A stretch of DNA of 64,000 nucleotides from Saccharomycodes ludwigii (GCF_020623625.1 NC_060202.1:1196501-1260500), one strand, 5' to 3'; positions 1 through 10,333 are shown, numbered from the stretch's first letter. Numbers and translations are program-made. The notes: generated by a model not told the origin, from the letters alone.

Positions 1-207
1 AGTTCTTCATATAAATACCACACCAAACATCTCTCTTTTTACGACCCCAAAATTTTTCTTCTCTCTTTTTTTTTTCGTAATTCTATGGACAATCCTCATT
101 TCTTATTCAATAATGCATCCAATAAGATTTTCTCAACAATGTTTTCTTTTTTGTTACATGGTTTAAGAGTATTCTTATGTTATACATAATTGTTTCCTTT
201 TTTCCTC

Positions 208-241
<34 letters not shown>

Positions 242-489
242 CTTTTTCATCCTTCGCTCCGTTTCGTTTCTTCTTCCTGATCTCGTTACTAGAAAATTTA
301 AACATATTGCTTTTGAATAATCTTTCGACCAATTCTTATCATTCTCTTGTCATTTTGTTACAGACATGTGCTTTGATATTATTTATTTAGCTTACCTACT
401 GAATCTGTAACCGGAAAATCAAACTGTAAAACAACAATAGACAAAAAAAAAAAGAAAAAAAAAAAAAAAAGAGATAATAACATTACACA
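1..489. other. Upstream region of POR1
   Basis: No gene is seen here. The stretch holds the presumed POR1 promoter and leader: a T-rich block with a 30-nt T homopolymer at 212-241, and just before the start codon a purine leader with A11-G-A16 at 443-470, ending 19 nt before the ATG. The short open frame at 190-390 is Phe/Leu-rich because it translates the T tract and is not credible as a gene. Confidence 0.6.
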
Positions 490-1332
490 ATGGCCCCAGC
501 TTTTTTTTCTGACATTTCCAAAAACATCAACGATTTGTTGAATAGAGATTTCTACCACAACACCCCAGCATCTGTTGATATCAAAACCACTGCTCCAAAT
601 GGTGTTGCTTTCACTGTCAAGGGTAAAACCTCTCCATTAGACGGTTCCATTGGTTCCAATGTGGAAGCCAGATTTGCTGACAAGGCTACTGGCTTGACTT
701 TAACCCAAAGTTTCAGCAATGCTTCTGCTTTGAATACCAAAATCGAATTAGCTAACTTGACACCAGGTTTGAAAACTGAATTAATTACTGCCTGTGTTCC
801 AGGAACCTCTAAAGCTGTCAAGTTAAATTTGAACTTTGTTCAACCTTTTTTCACTGCTAGAGGGTTTTTCGACCTATTGAAGGGTCCATCTTTCATTGGT
901 GATGTTACTGTTGCTCGTGATGGTTTTATTGCAGGTGCTGAGGTCGGTTATGATATTGCTTCTGCTACCGTTTCTCGTTACTCTGCTGCCTTAGGTTACA
1001 CTGCTGGTGCTTACTCCATTTCCTTAGCTGCTAACAATGCCCAAGTCTTTACTGGTTCTTTCTTCCAAAAGGTTTCTCCAATTGTCCAAGTCGGTGCTAA
1101 GACCACTTATTCTGCTGTTTCTAACAGTAATGCAATTGAATTTGCCACTAAATACGAATTGGATTCATTATCTTCTGTTAAAGCTAAGATTGCCGATACT
1201 GGTATTGTTGCGTTATCTTATAAGCAAGCCTTGAATCCTGCTGTCACTTTAGGTGTTGGTGCTTCTTTTGATGCTTTGAAATTGGAAGAACCAATTCACA
1301 AATTAGGCTGGTCTTTATCTTTTTCAGCTTAG
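490..1332 (+). CDS. POR1: Mitochondrial outer-membrane porin (VDAC)
   Basis: Voltage-dependent anion channel that lets ATP/ADP, NADH and other metabolites cross the mitochondrial outer membrane. The 280-residue length matches the 283-residue yeast Por1. The N-terminal helix with SDISKNINDLLNRDFYH, the NLTPGLK.ELIT stretch and the C-terminal KLGWSLSFSA are near-identical to the yeast protein, and the rest has the alternating pattern of a 19-strand beta barrel. The ATG at 490 is the first in frame and gives the family N-terminus without a cleavable presequence, as expected for a VDAC. S. cerevisiae has two copies, POR1 and POR2, lying beside the OCA2 side and the NUP159 side respectively; this single gene next to NUP159 looks like the unduplicated ancestor-type locus. 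Confidence 0.97.
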   Translation: MAPAFFSDISKNINDLLNRDFYHNTPASVDIKTTAPNGVAFTVKGKTSPLDGSIGSNVEARFADKATGLTLTQSFSNASALNTKIELANLTPGLKTELITACVPGTSKAVKLNLNFVQPFFTARGFFDLLKGPSFIGDVTVARDGFIAGAEVGYDIASATVSRYSAALGYTAGAYSISLAANNAQVFTGSFFQKVSPIVQVGAKTTYSAVSNSNAIEFATKYELDSLSSVKAKIADTGIVALSYKQALNPAVTLGVGASFDALKLEEPIHKLGWSLSFSA

Positions 1333-1468
1333 GTAGGATACCTGTGTTAATGATTTATTTTTATTTTTACTATATTATAACTTTATTGATTTATTATTTG
1401 TTTTATCTCCCTTTTTCTCCCCTCCCCCTCATGACATTCAATTCAAAATTCAGAAAAAAAATTTAAAG

Positions 1469-1511
<43 letters not shown>

Positions 1512-2946
1512 ATTAATCTGTATATTGTATAAATTGAACTAATAGTGTATTAAAGGAAAAAAAAAAAAAAAAAAAAAATAGGGAAATAATTAATGATAAT
1601 AATAATAAAAGCACTCATATTCATTTTATTACTATCTCTGTATGTATATACTTCCTTCCAATGCGAATGGATCGCTCAAACGTATTTGTTGGCCGTTCTG
1701 CATCGTTCAAGTATTTAATGTTACAAGTTCGTGCACTTAGTCTTTCGTCCGCCCTTTAAGTTAAGGATATCATCACTTCTATTTTAAAAATATAAACGCT
1801 GCAAAATTTATTGCTTTTAATAAAAGTGTGAGTGTAAGTACAAATGCAGGCGAAAGTTCAATGTTTTGATTGTTTTATCCAAAATTTAATTCGAAAATTT
1901 AACTCATCGAGTAATTGCAACCCAATTAAAGCCTTTTCTGTACACACATAAGAGTGCTGTTGTCTTCAAAAAAAAAAAAAAAAAAAAAAAAAAGAAAATA
2001 TATATATATATATCTTTTTGTTCCGCTTAACGTTGACATGGCCTATAAAACTTTCAGGTTTCTTTGTAAGCGATGTACATAAAAAATAATTGGTTACTTG
2101 CTAATTTAGTTAATTGGAATAATTTAACATTTTAAAAGTTATGCCTCATCTTATATTCATCATATGAGGTAACACACGTGACCTTAGGCATATGTCAATA
2201 ACTGGGACATAATTTTTGTCCTGCAATATGTAGAGTCATTATTGATCTCTGTATTGAGGCATGGGAGTTAAGCAAGGAATTTACCAATAGGTATAAGGTT
2301 GTCGCAACAACGAATGGCTATTTATATAAGGATAAGTATAAAATAGATCTTAAGGGGCAAAAATGGAAAAGATCAGAAAGAGGGTTTCTTCCTTGCCTTT
2401 GTACGAGAAAGCCCTAATTTATTAATATACGATCTCATTATTTAAAATATGCATTCTGTGAAAATGTGAAAAAAAAAAAAAAAAAGAAAAAGGCAAATAT
2501 ATAAGCAATTATTTTATAAATGACGACGAATAAAAACAGAGCCATAATACATCTTCCCTTTAAAAAAAGTAACACTCATATTCCGGGTAAAAACTGAGGA
2601 AACAAAAACGCTAATAAAGTTTGTGAATTCAACCTTTTTTTTTTTTTTTTCTTTTTTTTTTCCTTTAATCGCTAAAAGAATCCTTTCTGTAAGGCGAAGT
2701 TTTGTACTACCATTACACACTCAGTTACTTGTTATTAACAAAAAGAACTCGAATTAAAAAAAAAAAAAAGAAAAAAGAAAAAATAAAAATAAAAAATTTA
2801 CCTTCCCATTCTACTCTTTTGTTGGTATTAACTTCAATATCGTTAATTTTTTTCTTTTTTTTTTTTTCATCGCCAGCAAGCTAAAATTGATAGTCACAAT
2901 AAGAAAAGGAATATCGCACATATAAAAAGGAAAAAGAGCATCCATT
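1333..2946. other. Intergenic region POR1-NUP159 (1.6 kb)
   Basis: No gene is supported. It holds the POR1 3' region with an (AT)16 tract at 1475-1506 (resembles the yeast TATATA polyadenylation efficiency element), A/T homopolymers near 1557-1579, 1967-1993 and 2470-2484, a palindromic cluster at 2138-2194, and the NUP159 promoter. No tRNA A/B boxes were seen on either strand. Open frames at 2514-2720 and 2702-2884 mainly translate homopolymers. Confidence 0.5.
2175..2182 (-). promoter_or_regulatory. Possible Cbf1-type E-box
   Basis: CACGTGAC on the + strand reads GTCACGTG on the - strand, an exact fit to RTCACRTG, the Cbf1/CDEI consensus. It lies about 765 bp upstream of NUP159 and 840 bp past POR1, so its target is unclear. 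There is no CDEII/CDEIII arrangement beside it, so it is not a centromere. An 8-mer can occur by chance. Confidence 0.25.
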
Positions 2947-5943
2947 ATGTCTTTGACCACCTTGAGTGTAGGTGAAGAATTGGAAACTATTATAACCGAT
3001 GATTTTGGATTCAAACCCGTAAATTCTACTTTGTTAAATCTAGTCACAACATCTAAAGGTGGTAATCATGAAACAGAAGATAAATCACGGAAAATCCCAT
3101 ATGTAAATCAACGATGTTTGAGCATCAATGAAAAATACTTCATCGTGTCTGATGGTCTTACTAGTCACGTACGCATTGGTGAATTGGATAAGTTACGTTC
3201 TAAGTTATTTAATAATAATGTCGAGGAAGACAACGACGATATTCCCTTTTTGTTCGATAACGAACTACCTAATGACACTATCATAAGCGTCGAATCTTTT
3301 ACTGATAATGTAAATATATTCTATGTTATAACACAATTGGGTAAAATATACCAATTAGATATCTCGACTGGTGTGAAAAATGATTGGGGTCAGTCTTCAA
3401 AATCTTTGAACACTAATATTGCCATGTGTAAAAAACAAAATGGTTCCCTAATTATTTTATGTGAAAATGGCGATTTATTACAATATAACGTTTCTACAAG
3501 TGCTTTAACTACAGTGGCTAATAACGTCGAGTATTTTGATATTTTGCAGACTGAGAAAATTGTCTACTCCATTAACACAGAGATTTACATCTATTCTGTT
3601 AAAAGTAAATGTGTTGTTCAAAAATTTTCTGTATCCATTGATGCCGAGGAAGAATATGACAATGGTGAGCAAGAGCAACCGGAACCGTTAAAATGCTTGG
3701 TTGTTGAATTTATTTCTAACAAAACATTTTTGGTGGTGTATGGTACTACAGATACAAATTCAGAAGATGGGGACTTTTACAACCATAAAATATTTATAAT
3801 CGATATTGAAAACAACTCAGTTGAGCAAACATATGATGTCATTCCACCTTTTGCACAGTCATTACGTAAGCCAACTTTATATAAAGCAATTTGTGTCAAT
3901 TTGAACAACACTTACAAAGAAACCGTGGTTTTTGCAAGTTCATGCTCTTCGGAGTTATCAATTATCACAGTAGAAACGGCATCAAACAAAATTGCTACTC
4001 AAATTCCAGATCAAGATAGTAACAGAGCTATTTTACCAATGGACCCAGTTACCGATAATGATACTACTCCAATTGGTATGGCTTTAGATTGTTGGAACAC
4101 GGATTTACCAATTTTGTCTCCATGCCCTGGTGTCGACTCTGCCACGGAATTACCACTAATTTATGTATTGAACAATTTAGGCCAATTGCAAGCTTTTGCA
4201 TTATTTTCTATGCAAAGTATCAAAGATACTACATTGAGTTTAAAGGATACTATTAAGCTTTATTCTGGGGATTATTTTAGTAATACTGAGGTGGAGCATG
4301 CTATTACTTCCCTTGATTCAAACTTAATTAATGATAGTGATAAACTTAAAAGCAGTACTCCCAATATCGGGTTAATTGGTGATGCTACTGTTGAATCACC
4401 ATTTGACAAGCCTGTATTTGGTGCACCATCGTTTGGTTCCATTGAAAATAACAATAATACTGAATCGTCATTTGGTAAACCTGCATTTGGTGCACCATCA
4501 TTTGGTTCCAATACAGCCAACAGCAATATTGAATCACCTTTTGGTAAATCTGCATTTGGAACATATACTGCTACCGATGAAACCAAGGAATCGCCATTTG
4601 GTAAACCCGTATTTGGTGCATCATCGTTTGGAACATCTACTGATACCGATGAAACCAAGGAATCGCCATTTGACAAGCCTGTGTTTGGTGCACCATCGTT
4701 TGGTTCCATTGCAACTAACAATAATGCTGAATCACCATTTGGTAAACCTGCATTTGGAACATCTACTGCTACCGATGAAAATAAGGAATCGCCATTTGGT
4801 AAGCCTGTATTTGGTGCACCATCGTTTGGTTTCAATGCAACTAACAATAATGCTGAATCACCATTTGGTAAACCTGCATTTGGTGCACCATCATTTGGTT
4901 CCAATGCAACTAACAATAATGCTGAATCACCTTTTGGTAAACCTGCATTTGGAACATCTACTGCCACCGATGAAACCAAGGAATCGCCATTTAGTAAACC
5001 CGTATTTGGTGCATCATCGTTTGGAACATCTACTGATACCGATGAAAATAAGGAATCGCCATTTGACAAGCCTGTGTTTGGTGCACCATCGTTTGGTTCC
5101 ATTGCAACTAACAATAATGCTGAATCACCATTTGGTAAACCTCCGTTTGGAACATCTACCACTATCGATGAAAATAAGGAATCACCATTTGGTAAGCCTG
5201 TGTTTGGTGCACCATCGTTTGGTTCCATTGCAACTAACAGTAACGCTGAATCACCATTTGGTAAACCTGCATTTGGAACATCTACTGATACCGATGAAAA
5301 TAAGGAATCGCCATTTGGTAAGCCTGTGTTTGGTGCACCATCGTTTGGTTCCATTGCAACTAACAATAATGCTGAATCACCATTTGGTAAACCTCCGTTT
5401 GGAACATCTACCACTATCGATGAAAATAAGGAATCACCATTTGGTAAGCCTGTGTTTGGTGCACCATCGTTTGGTTCCATTGCAACTAACAGTAACGCTG
5501 AATCACCATTTGGTAAACCTGCATTTGGAACATCTACTGCTACCGATGAAAATAAGGAATCGCCATTTGGTAAGCCTGTATTTGGTGCACCATCGTTTGG
5601 TTCCATTGCAACTAACAATAATGCTGAATCACCATTTGCTAAACCTCCGTTTGGAACATCTACCACTATCGATGAAAATAAGGAATCACCATCTGCTAAG
5701 CCTGCGTTTGGTAATAATTTATTTCCATCATATTCTACGTCTCTTGGTGATAAACCCTTGTTTGGTACAGTAACGACTGAAGTAAAGGATTCTCCATTTG
5801 CTTCTCTATCATTGAATGGTAATTCTGGCTCTACCTTTAGTAAAGATTCACTTTTTGAAGATATTACTAAAGAGAACAATACTGTTAAAGAGCATAAAGA
5901 AGAAGAAGAAGAAGAAGAAGAAGAAGAAGAAGAAGAAGAAGAA

Positions 5944-5975
<32 letters not shown>

Positions 5976-6008
5976 AGAAGAGGAAGAAGGAGAAAAAGAG
6001 GAAGGAAG

Positions 6009-6039
<31 letters not shown>

Positions 6040-7965
6040 GAAAAAGAAGAGCATGATGGTGAAGAAGATAAAGACACAGAAAGTTTTGAAATTATTAGTG
6101 AACCGGAAAGAGAGGAACAGGGTGAGAAATCTGTTTCAGATGCTATAATTACAAATGTTAAGGCTCCAGATGACGAAAACTTTTTCCAAGGAAAAGAGAA
6201 CAAGCAAGAAACTGAAAGCGAACCTTTTAAAAAAGATGTGTCGCAAAACATACAAAAAATAGAACCAAATGCCGATTCAGTTGAACATTTAAATCCTCCA
6301 TTCAAGACTGAAATTTCTAATAACGAACAAAGTGAGGAAATTATTGGGAAAACAGAAAATGGTTTTATGAAAGTGGAATCAGATAAAAAGGATATTGAAA
6401 GTAATGCTCATTTCCACCTTAACGATGATATATCCACTCTTTCGGAACGTATTATTAAAAAGGCATCCACTAACAAAACACCATTACCTTCACTTTTACA
6501 AGAAAAAACCTTAGGCACAGTAAAAGAATCTTCGCCATTTGATAGTTTTTCAAACATTTTAAAGCCTCCAGCTGAAGAAACTAAAAAAGTTTCAGACACT
6601 AGTGATTTAAAGCCGTCTTTTTCATTTACTGACGTTATTGATAAAGCTCATTCAAAAAAAGATGAGTTTGGTAATGAACACTCGATAAACAAACCTAATG
6701 ACGAAGCACTAACTATTAAGGACCAGGTGGAGGATACATTAGCAAGAGAATTAAACAAATCAACAACAGAAGAGAAGGAAAAAGAGGATGAATCTGTCGC
6801 TGGTTCAACGGGCAACCCAAAAAATGTTGATACAAATACTTTTCAAGAAGCCCCATCTATTTTAAACAAAAACGATCAATCCAATACTTCTAATATTGAA
6901 AAGGATACAAAAACAGAGACAAAATTAGAGAAAGCAGACGCGTCATCTCAAACTTCAAATGAAAACACCACTGAAATCCATGTTCAAACAGATTCGATCA
7001 GTGTCAGAGAGCAAGAGGTTAATGCTACTCCAGTGTTGAAAACAGCTGAACAGCAAACTGTCCAACCCGAAATCGTGGATAATTCTATTTTTTCGTTCGA
7101 AAACGATAAAAGGTATTTAGCCAGCCAGTATCCAGTGTTAAAGATGAAACCATATTACTACAATAATGCTAGTAATTTAACGTCCAAGTACCAAAACCCC
7201 ATTTTGAAAACGATTGATGAATTATATCAGCTAGTTGAAAGTGAATTAACAGTACTTAATGAAAATCTACGAAATTTTGATGCTGTGATAATCGATCAAT
7301 TGAACGTACCGTTCGACAAAGATATTACATGTCTGTCTATGGATTATAGCTGGAGGCTATCAGAGGTATCTGTTTTGAATAAAATTATTTTTCAGGCGGC
7401 CAGGACCGGTGATGTAAAGATTGTCAATAACTTGGCTAACAAAATTGATGATTTGGAAGGTGCTCAGTCTCATTTTTCTCTCGAGATTAAACAATTGAAT
7501 AAATCGTATGATATTTTACAATTGGAAAGTAAAGTATCTAAAACTGACGAAGAAACTTTAACCGCTTCTCAATTACAAGTTAAATTAAAATTGGAAAAGA
7601 AAATTAAAGAGTTGTCAATACAGTTTAATAAGATATCTCAGTTATTACAAGTTTTAAAACTGTTTTCTATTGATCTAGAAGGTGGGGGAGCATGTCTAAG
7701 TCCACATTCAAAGACACATATTCAGCAATTATTTGAGGGGAAAGTTGACAGGGACACTTTATTGAATGAAGTTAGGAATTTACGACAAGAAGTTTCCGCG
7801 TTGACAATTGGTTCAACTAATACCAATGATAAATATAAGAGAAAGGAAAATTCAAGAAGGGAAGTTGCGTTAATTGCCAACGAATCAGCTTCCATTGTTA
7901 GGGTTGCATCTAAAATTAATTTCAAAAGTAAATTAGGTGCAGCATTTAGAAATAAGAAGTTGTAA
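2947..7965 (+). CDS. NUP159: FG-nucleoporin of the cytoplasmic face, mRNA export
   Basis: Nup159 sits in the Nup82 complex on the cytoplasmic side of the nuclear pore, where its N-terminal beta-propeller binds the helicase Dbp5 to remodel exported mRNPs. Visible order in 1672 residues: propeller (about 1-440, with conserved stretches such as ASSCSSELSI and NNLGQLQAFALF); a tandem FG array (about 483-922) of 21 ESPF/ESSF-type units with about 49 FG dipeptides; an acidic segment opening with 30 consecutive Glu (985-1014); a linker with QT motifs near residues 1334, 1345 and 1372 (SQTS, VQTD, QQTV), corresponding to the Dyn2 light-chain binding stretch; and a C-terminal coiled coil (about 1400-1620) that anchors to Nup82/Nsp1. 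It is about 200 residues longer than the 1460-residue S. cerevisiae protein, mostly through the FG array and acidic insert. The ATG at 2947 is the first in frame. Confidence 0.97.
4393..5712 (+). repeat. Tandem FG-repeat array in NUP159 (126-bp higher-order unit)
   Basis: In-frame minisatellite. A 19-residue unit (ESPFGKPAFGTSTATDENK type) alternates with a 23-residue unit (ESPFGKPVFGAPSFGS plus a 7-residue Asn-rich spacer), giving a 42-residue, 126-bp higher-order repeat. Array members differ by a few substitutions. Two neighbouring 252-bp blocks (5122-5373 and 5374-5625) differ at only two positions by my reading. Because the unit is a multiple of three, other frames and the antisense strand also stay open through the array. 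Confidence 0.95.
5899..5988 (+). repeat. GAA/GAG microsatellite encoding Glu30
   Basis: Thirty consecutive GAA or GAG codons inside NUP159, followed by a mixed Lys/Glu stretch to about 6050. Only 3 of the 30 codons are GAG, so the tract is nearly pure and is likely to vary in length between strains. Confidence 0.9.
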
Positions 7966-7996
7966 ATATATGCGTATTATCTAGCTTATTTAATTA

Positions 7997-8032
<36 letters not shown>

Positions 8033-8191
8033 TATGTATACGTTACACACTAAAATCCTATTTGCCTCGCCCCACTTACAATTCTCCTTTTCTTCTTTCT
8101 TTTAAGATATAGATTTTGCTATCAAAGAAGGGAAAAAAAAAAAAATAATAATTAAATTTTAGCAAGTCTAACACACAGATGAAAATAATAA

Positions 8192-9358
8192 CTACTTTAA
8201 CAACTGGTCTGTTATGTTTTTAAATTCTTTAATCAATCGATCATTTTCTTCCTTTGTACCAATAGTAATTCTTAAACCACCAGCACAACCCAATTCGGTA
8301 CCTCTATATCTGACAACAACTTTTGCCTTTGTTGCTAAATTCAAATAAACTTGTTTAGCGATATCACGATTTTTCATTCTTATCATGATAAAATTTGCGT
8401 CTAAACCACCTATTTGTTGATCTTCTACACAATCCAAGGACGTTAACTCTTTTAAAACACGGAATTTCTCCTTATTAATTTTGGTAGCATTTTCTTGCAT
8501 TATTTGAATGCTTTTATCGCTTAACGCATTGACACCTAGTTGAGAGGCCATAGTTGATATATTATATGGCGCCTTCATAGCATTTAAGACGGAACTTAAC
8601 TCTTTAGAAGCAAAAGTTATGCCTATACGAATACCAGCTAAACCAAATGATTTAGATACGGTTTGAAATACAGCTAAATTTGGGTATTTGTTAACCAATG
8701 GAGAAGCACTTTCACCACCGAAATCAATATAGGCTTCATCGACAACAACAATACCATTTAACCAAGAACTACAAATCCTTTCTATATCAGCCAAGTTAAT
8801 ATACTGGCCAGTTGGATTACCAGGAGACGTAATAAAAACCAATTTAATATCTTGATCACTTCTCAACGTGTCCAATATTTTTTCTACATTTAATTGGAAA
8901 GTATTGTCTTCGTAAGTTAATGGAATTTTAACTACCCCCACATCGTTTATAGCGGCACAGATAGAATACATGCCATAAGTTGGTGGATTAATCAATATTT
9001 TTTGTTTTCCTGGAATACAACAAGCACGGATAAGTGCGTCTACAGATTCATCACTGCCAACACCTAAACATAAATTATCACTAGTTAGCAAAGGTTCAAC
9101 ACTCAATTTAGAGTTTTTATTACGAAATTGGGCCATTAGGGATTTAAATTTAACTTGATGTGGATCTGGATATCTATGCAAGTCTTCGAACCCAGTACTA
9201 ATAGTTATTGAAGGACCATGAGCATTTTCGTTGGCATCTAATAGAATACCTTCCGTAAAATCATCACGAGCACAACGATATGGTTCCAAATTGTAGATCT
9301 TAGGTCTGACGATATTGGATAAATCAAACTTCCCAGCAGTCATTTTTTTAAGTTTCAA
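8192..9358 (-). CDS. HIS5: Histidinol-phosphate aminotransferase
   Basis: PLP enzyme of histidine biosynthesis that converts imidazole acetol phosphate plus glutamate to L-histidinol phosphate and 2-oxoglutarate. The 388-residue protein aligns end to end with yeast His5: RPKIYNLEPYRCARDD (18-33), the SPGNPTG loop (178-184), DEAY (207-210, cofactor Asp) and SKSFGLAG with the Schiff-base Lys236. A second Met at residue 6 (codon at 9341-9343) gives an N-terminus closer to the S. cerevisiae one, so the true start may be either. Tail-to-tail with NUP159 and divergent from OCA2; the shared 459-bp promoter carries a Gcn4 site, consistent with general amino-acid control. Confidence 0.98.
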   Translation of the reverse strand: MKLKKMTAGKFDLSNIVRPKIYNLEPYRCARDDFTEGILLDANENAHGPSITISTGFEDLHRYPDPHQVKFKSLMAQFRNKNSKLSVEPLLTSDNLCLGVGSDESVDALIRACCIPGKQKILINPPTYGMYSICAAINDVGVVKIPLTYEDNTFQLNVEKILDTLRSDQDIKLVFITSPGNPTGQYINLADIERICSSWLNGIVVVDEAYIDFGGESASPLVNKYPNLAVFQTVSKSFGLAGIRIGITFASKELSSVLNAMKAPYNISTMASQLGVNALSDKSIQIMQENATKINKEKFRVLKELTSLDCVEDQQIGGLDANFIMIRMKNRDIAKQVYLNLATKAKVVVRYRGTELGCAGGLRITIGTKEENDRLIKEFKNITDQLLK

Positions 9359-9380
9359 TTTACTTTTTATTTTAATTTTT

Positions 9381-9429
9381 ATTTTATTTTTATTTTATTT
9401 TTATTTTATTTTTATTTTATTTTTATTTT
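9381..9429. repeat. 11-bp tandem repeat upstream of HIS5
   Basis: About 4.5 exact copies of ATTTTATTTTT lie 23-71 bp upstream of the HIS5 start codon. On the HIS5 sense strand they read as a run of A5/A4 blocks, which would fall in the 5' leader or core promoter. Confidence 0.85.
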
Positions 9430-9564
9430 GATATTAATATATTAGGAAAGATAACAAATATTAAATTTGCTTGATTTATATACAATCATGAACAACGAAG
9501 TCAAAAAAACAAAAACCTGGAAAAAAAAAGACAAAAAAAAGACAAAAAAAAAAAAAGAAAAAGG

Positions 9565-9571
9565 TGACTCA
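9565..9571. promoter_or_regulatory. Gcn4 response element (TGACTCA)
   Basis: An exact TGACTCA, the optimal Gcn4 binding site, lies about 207 bp upstream of the HIS5 ATG and 246 bp upstream of OCA2. HIS5 is a classical general-control gene in yeast, so the site most likely serves HIS5. Only one full site was seen in this gap. Confidence 0.8.
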
Positions 9572-9817
9572 TATTAAAAATTGGTAGTAATTCCTGTAAG
9601 AAGACTTTTTCATCGTATATTTCTCCTATCTAAAAAATTGAAAAAAAAAAAACAAAAAAAAACAAAAAAAAAAAAAAACCACACTTATCCATTCAATAAC
9701 TCAATAAAGTTCTCCGTAAAATCCATAAAAAAGATCAGTATAACAGACATAAAGTGTTTAATCAACCAATTTAACTAATTACAATCTTCTCAGGAAAAAA
9801 AAGAACACAAAAGTAGC

Positions 9818-10333
9818 ATGTACATTCCACCATTAAATTTTGCACCCATTATAAATTCAAGTAATGACCTGATATATAGATCTGGGTTTCCAATGCCCTT
9901 GAATTATCCATTTATTTCTGAAACATTACACTTAAAAACTATAATTTATATAGGTGAAAAAACAGAAACTGATTTACCCATTGAATACAAGAATTTTATT
10001 AAGAGGGAAAAAATTCAATTTTATTACATACCGATGGAAACTACCATGGATCCAAATGCCCAGCAAAATATGGAAAACATGTTAAAATTAATCCTAGACA
10101 AGAGAAACTATCCCATCTTAATGCATTCCAATAAAGGCAAACACAGAATCGGTGTTGCTGCCGGTATCATACGAAAGATATTACAAGGATGGTGTATTAG
10201 TGGTATATATCAAGAATATAGTATATTTACGGGAAATCTTAAGGGGGAAGTTGATTTAGAGTTTATTACTGGATTTATGCCTACCAATGTCAAAGTAGAT
10301 AAGCGGTATTTGCCTGAATTTGTAAAGTTATAA
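9818..10333 (+). CDS. OCA2: Oca2-type atypical dual-specificity phosphatase, likely inactive
   Basis: Member of the Oca/Siw14 family of plant-and-fungi atypical DSPs, which act around inositol pyrophosphates and oxidant-induced cell-cycle arrest. The N-terminus (YIPPLNFAPI, then IYRSGFPMPLNYPF) and the middle stretch ILMHSNKGKHRIGVAAGIIRK match yeast Oca2 rather than Oca1, Oca4, Oca6 or Siw14. The P-loop reads H103-S104-N-K-G-K-H-R110: Ser stands where the CX5R catalytic Cys should be, so phosphatase chemistry is not expected; I recall the same Ser in S. cerevisiae Oca2. At 171 residues it lacks the acidic C-terminal tail of the yeast protein. The role is probably as a scaffold within the Oca complex (inference). 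Confidence 0.93.
   Translation: MYIPPLNFAPIINSSNDLIYRSGFPMPLNYPFISETLHLKTIIYIGEKTETDLPIEYKNFIKREKIQFYYIPMETTMDPNAQQNMENMLKLILDKRNYPILMHSNKGKHRIGVAAGIIRKILQGWCISGIYQEYSIFTGNLKGEVDLEFITGFMPTNVKVDKRYLPEFVKL

Larger units (their letters stand above)
9359..9817. other. Divergent promoter HIS5/OCA2
   Basis: Gap between two divergent genes. It contains an 11-bp tandem repeat next to the HIS5 start (9381-9429), several A-runs at about 9520-9680 and one clear Gcn4 element at 9565-9571. The open frame at 9581-9778 is Lys-rich from the A tracts and unlike any family I know. Confidence 0.6.

Noticed and set aside
190-390. 66-codon Phe/Leu-rich frame upstream of POR1
   Set aside because: Translation of the T30 homopolymer; no family resemblance.
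1660-1760. tRNA gene in the POR1-NUP159 gap (GTTCAAG-like sequence)
   Set aside because: The B-box lacks the invariant final C, no A-box or cloverleaf could be drawn, and the same search failed in all other gaps.
2175-2182. CDEI of a point centromere
   Set aside because: An exact RTCACRTG is present, but no CCGAA-type CDEIII occurs at suitable distance on either side; retained only as a possible Cbf1 site.
4272-6305. 677-codon antisense open frame inside NUP159, plus a 465-codon frame at 4376-5773 on the + strand
   Set aside because: Both arise because the FG array unit is a multiple of three and the GAA tract lacks stops in several frames. The products are monotonous repeat translations without family features, while the NUP159 frame matches a known protein end to end.
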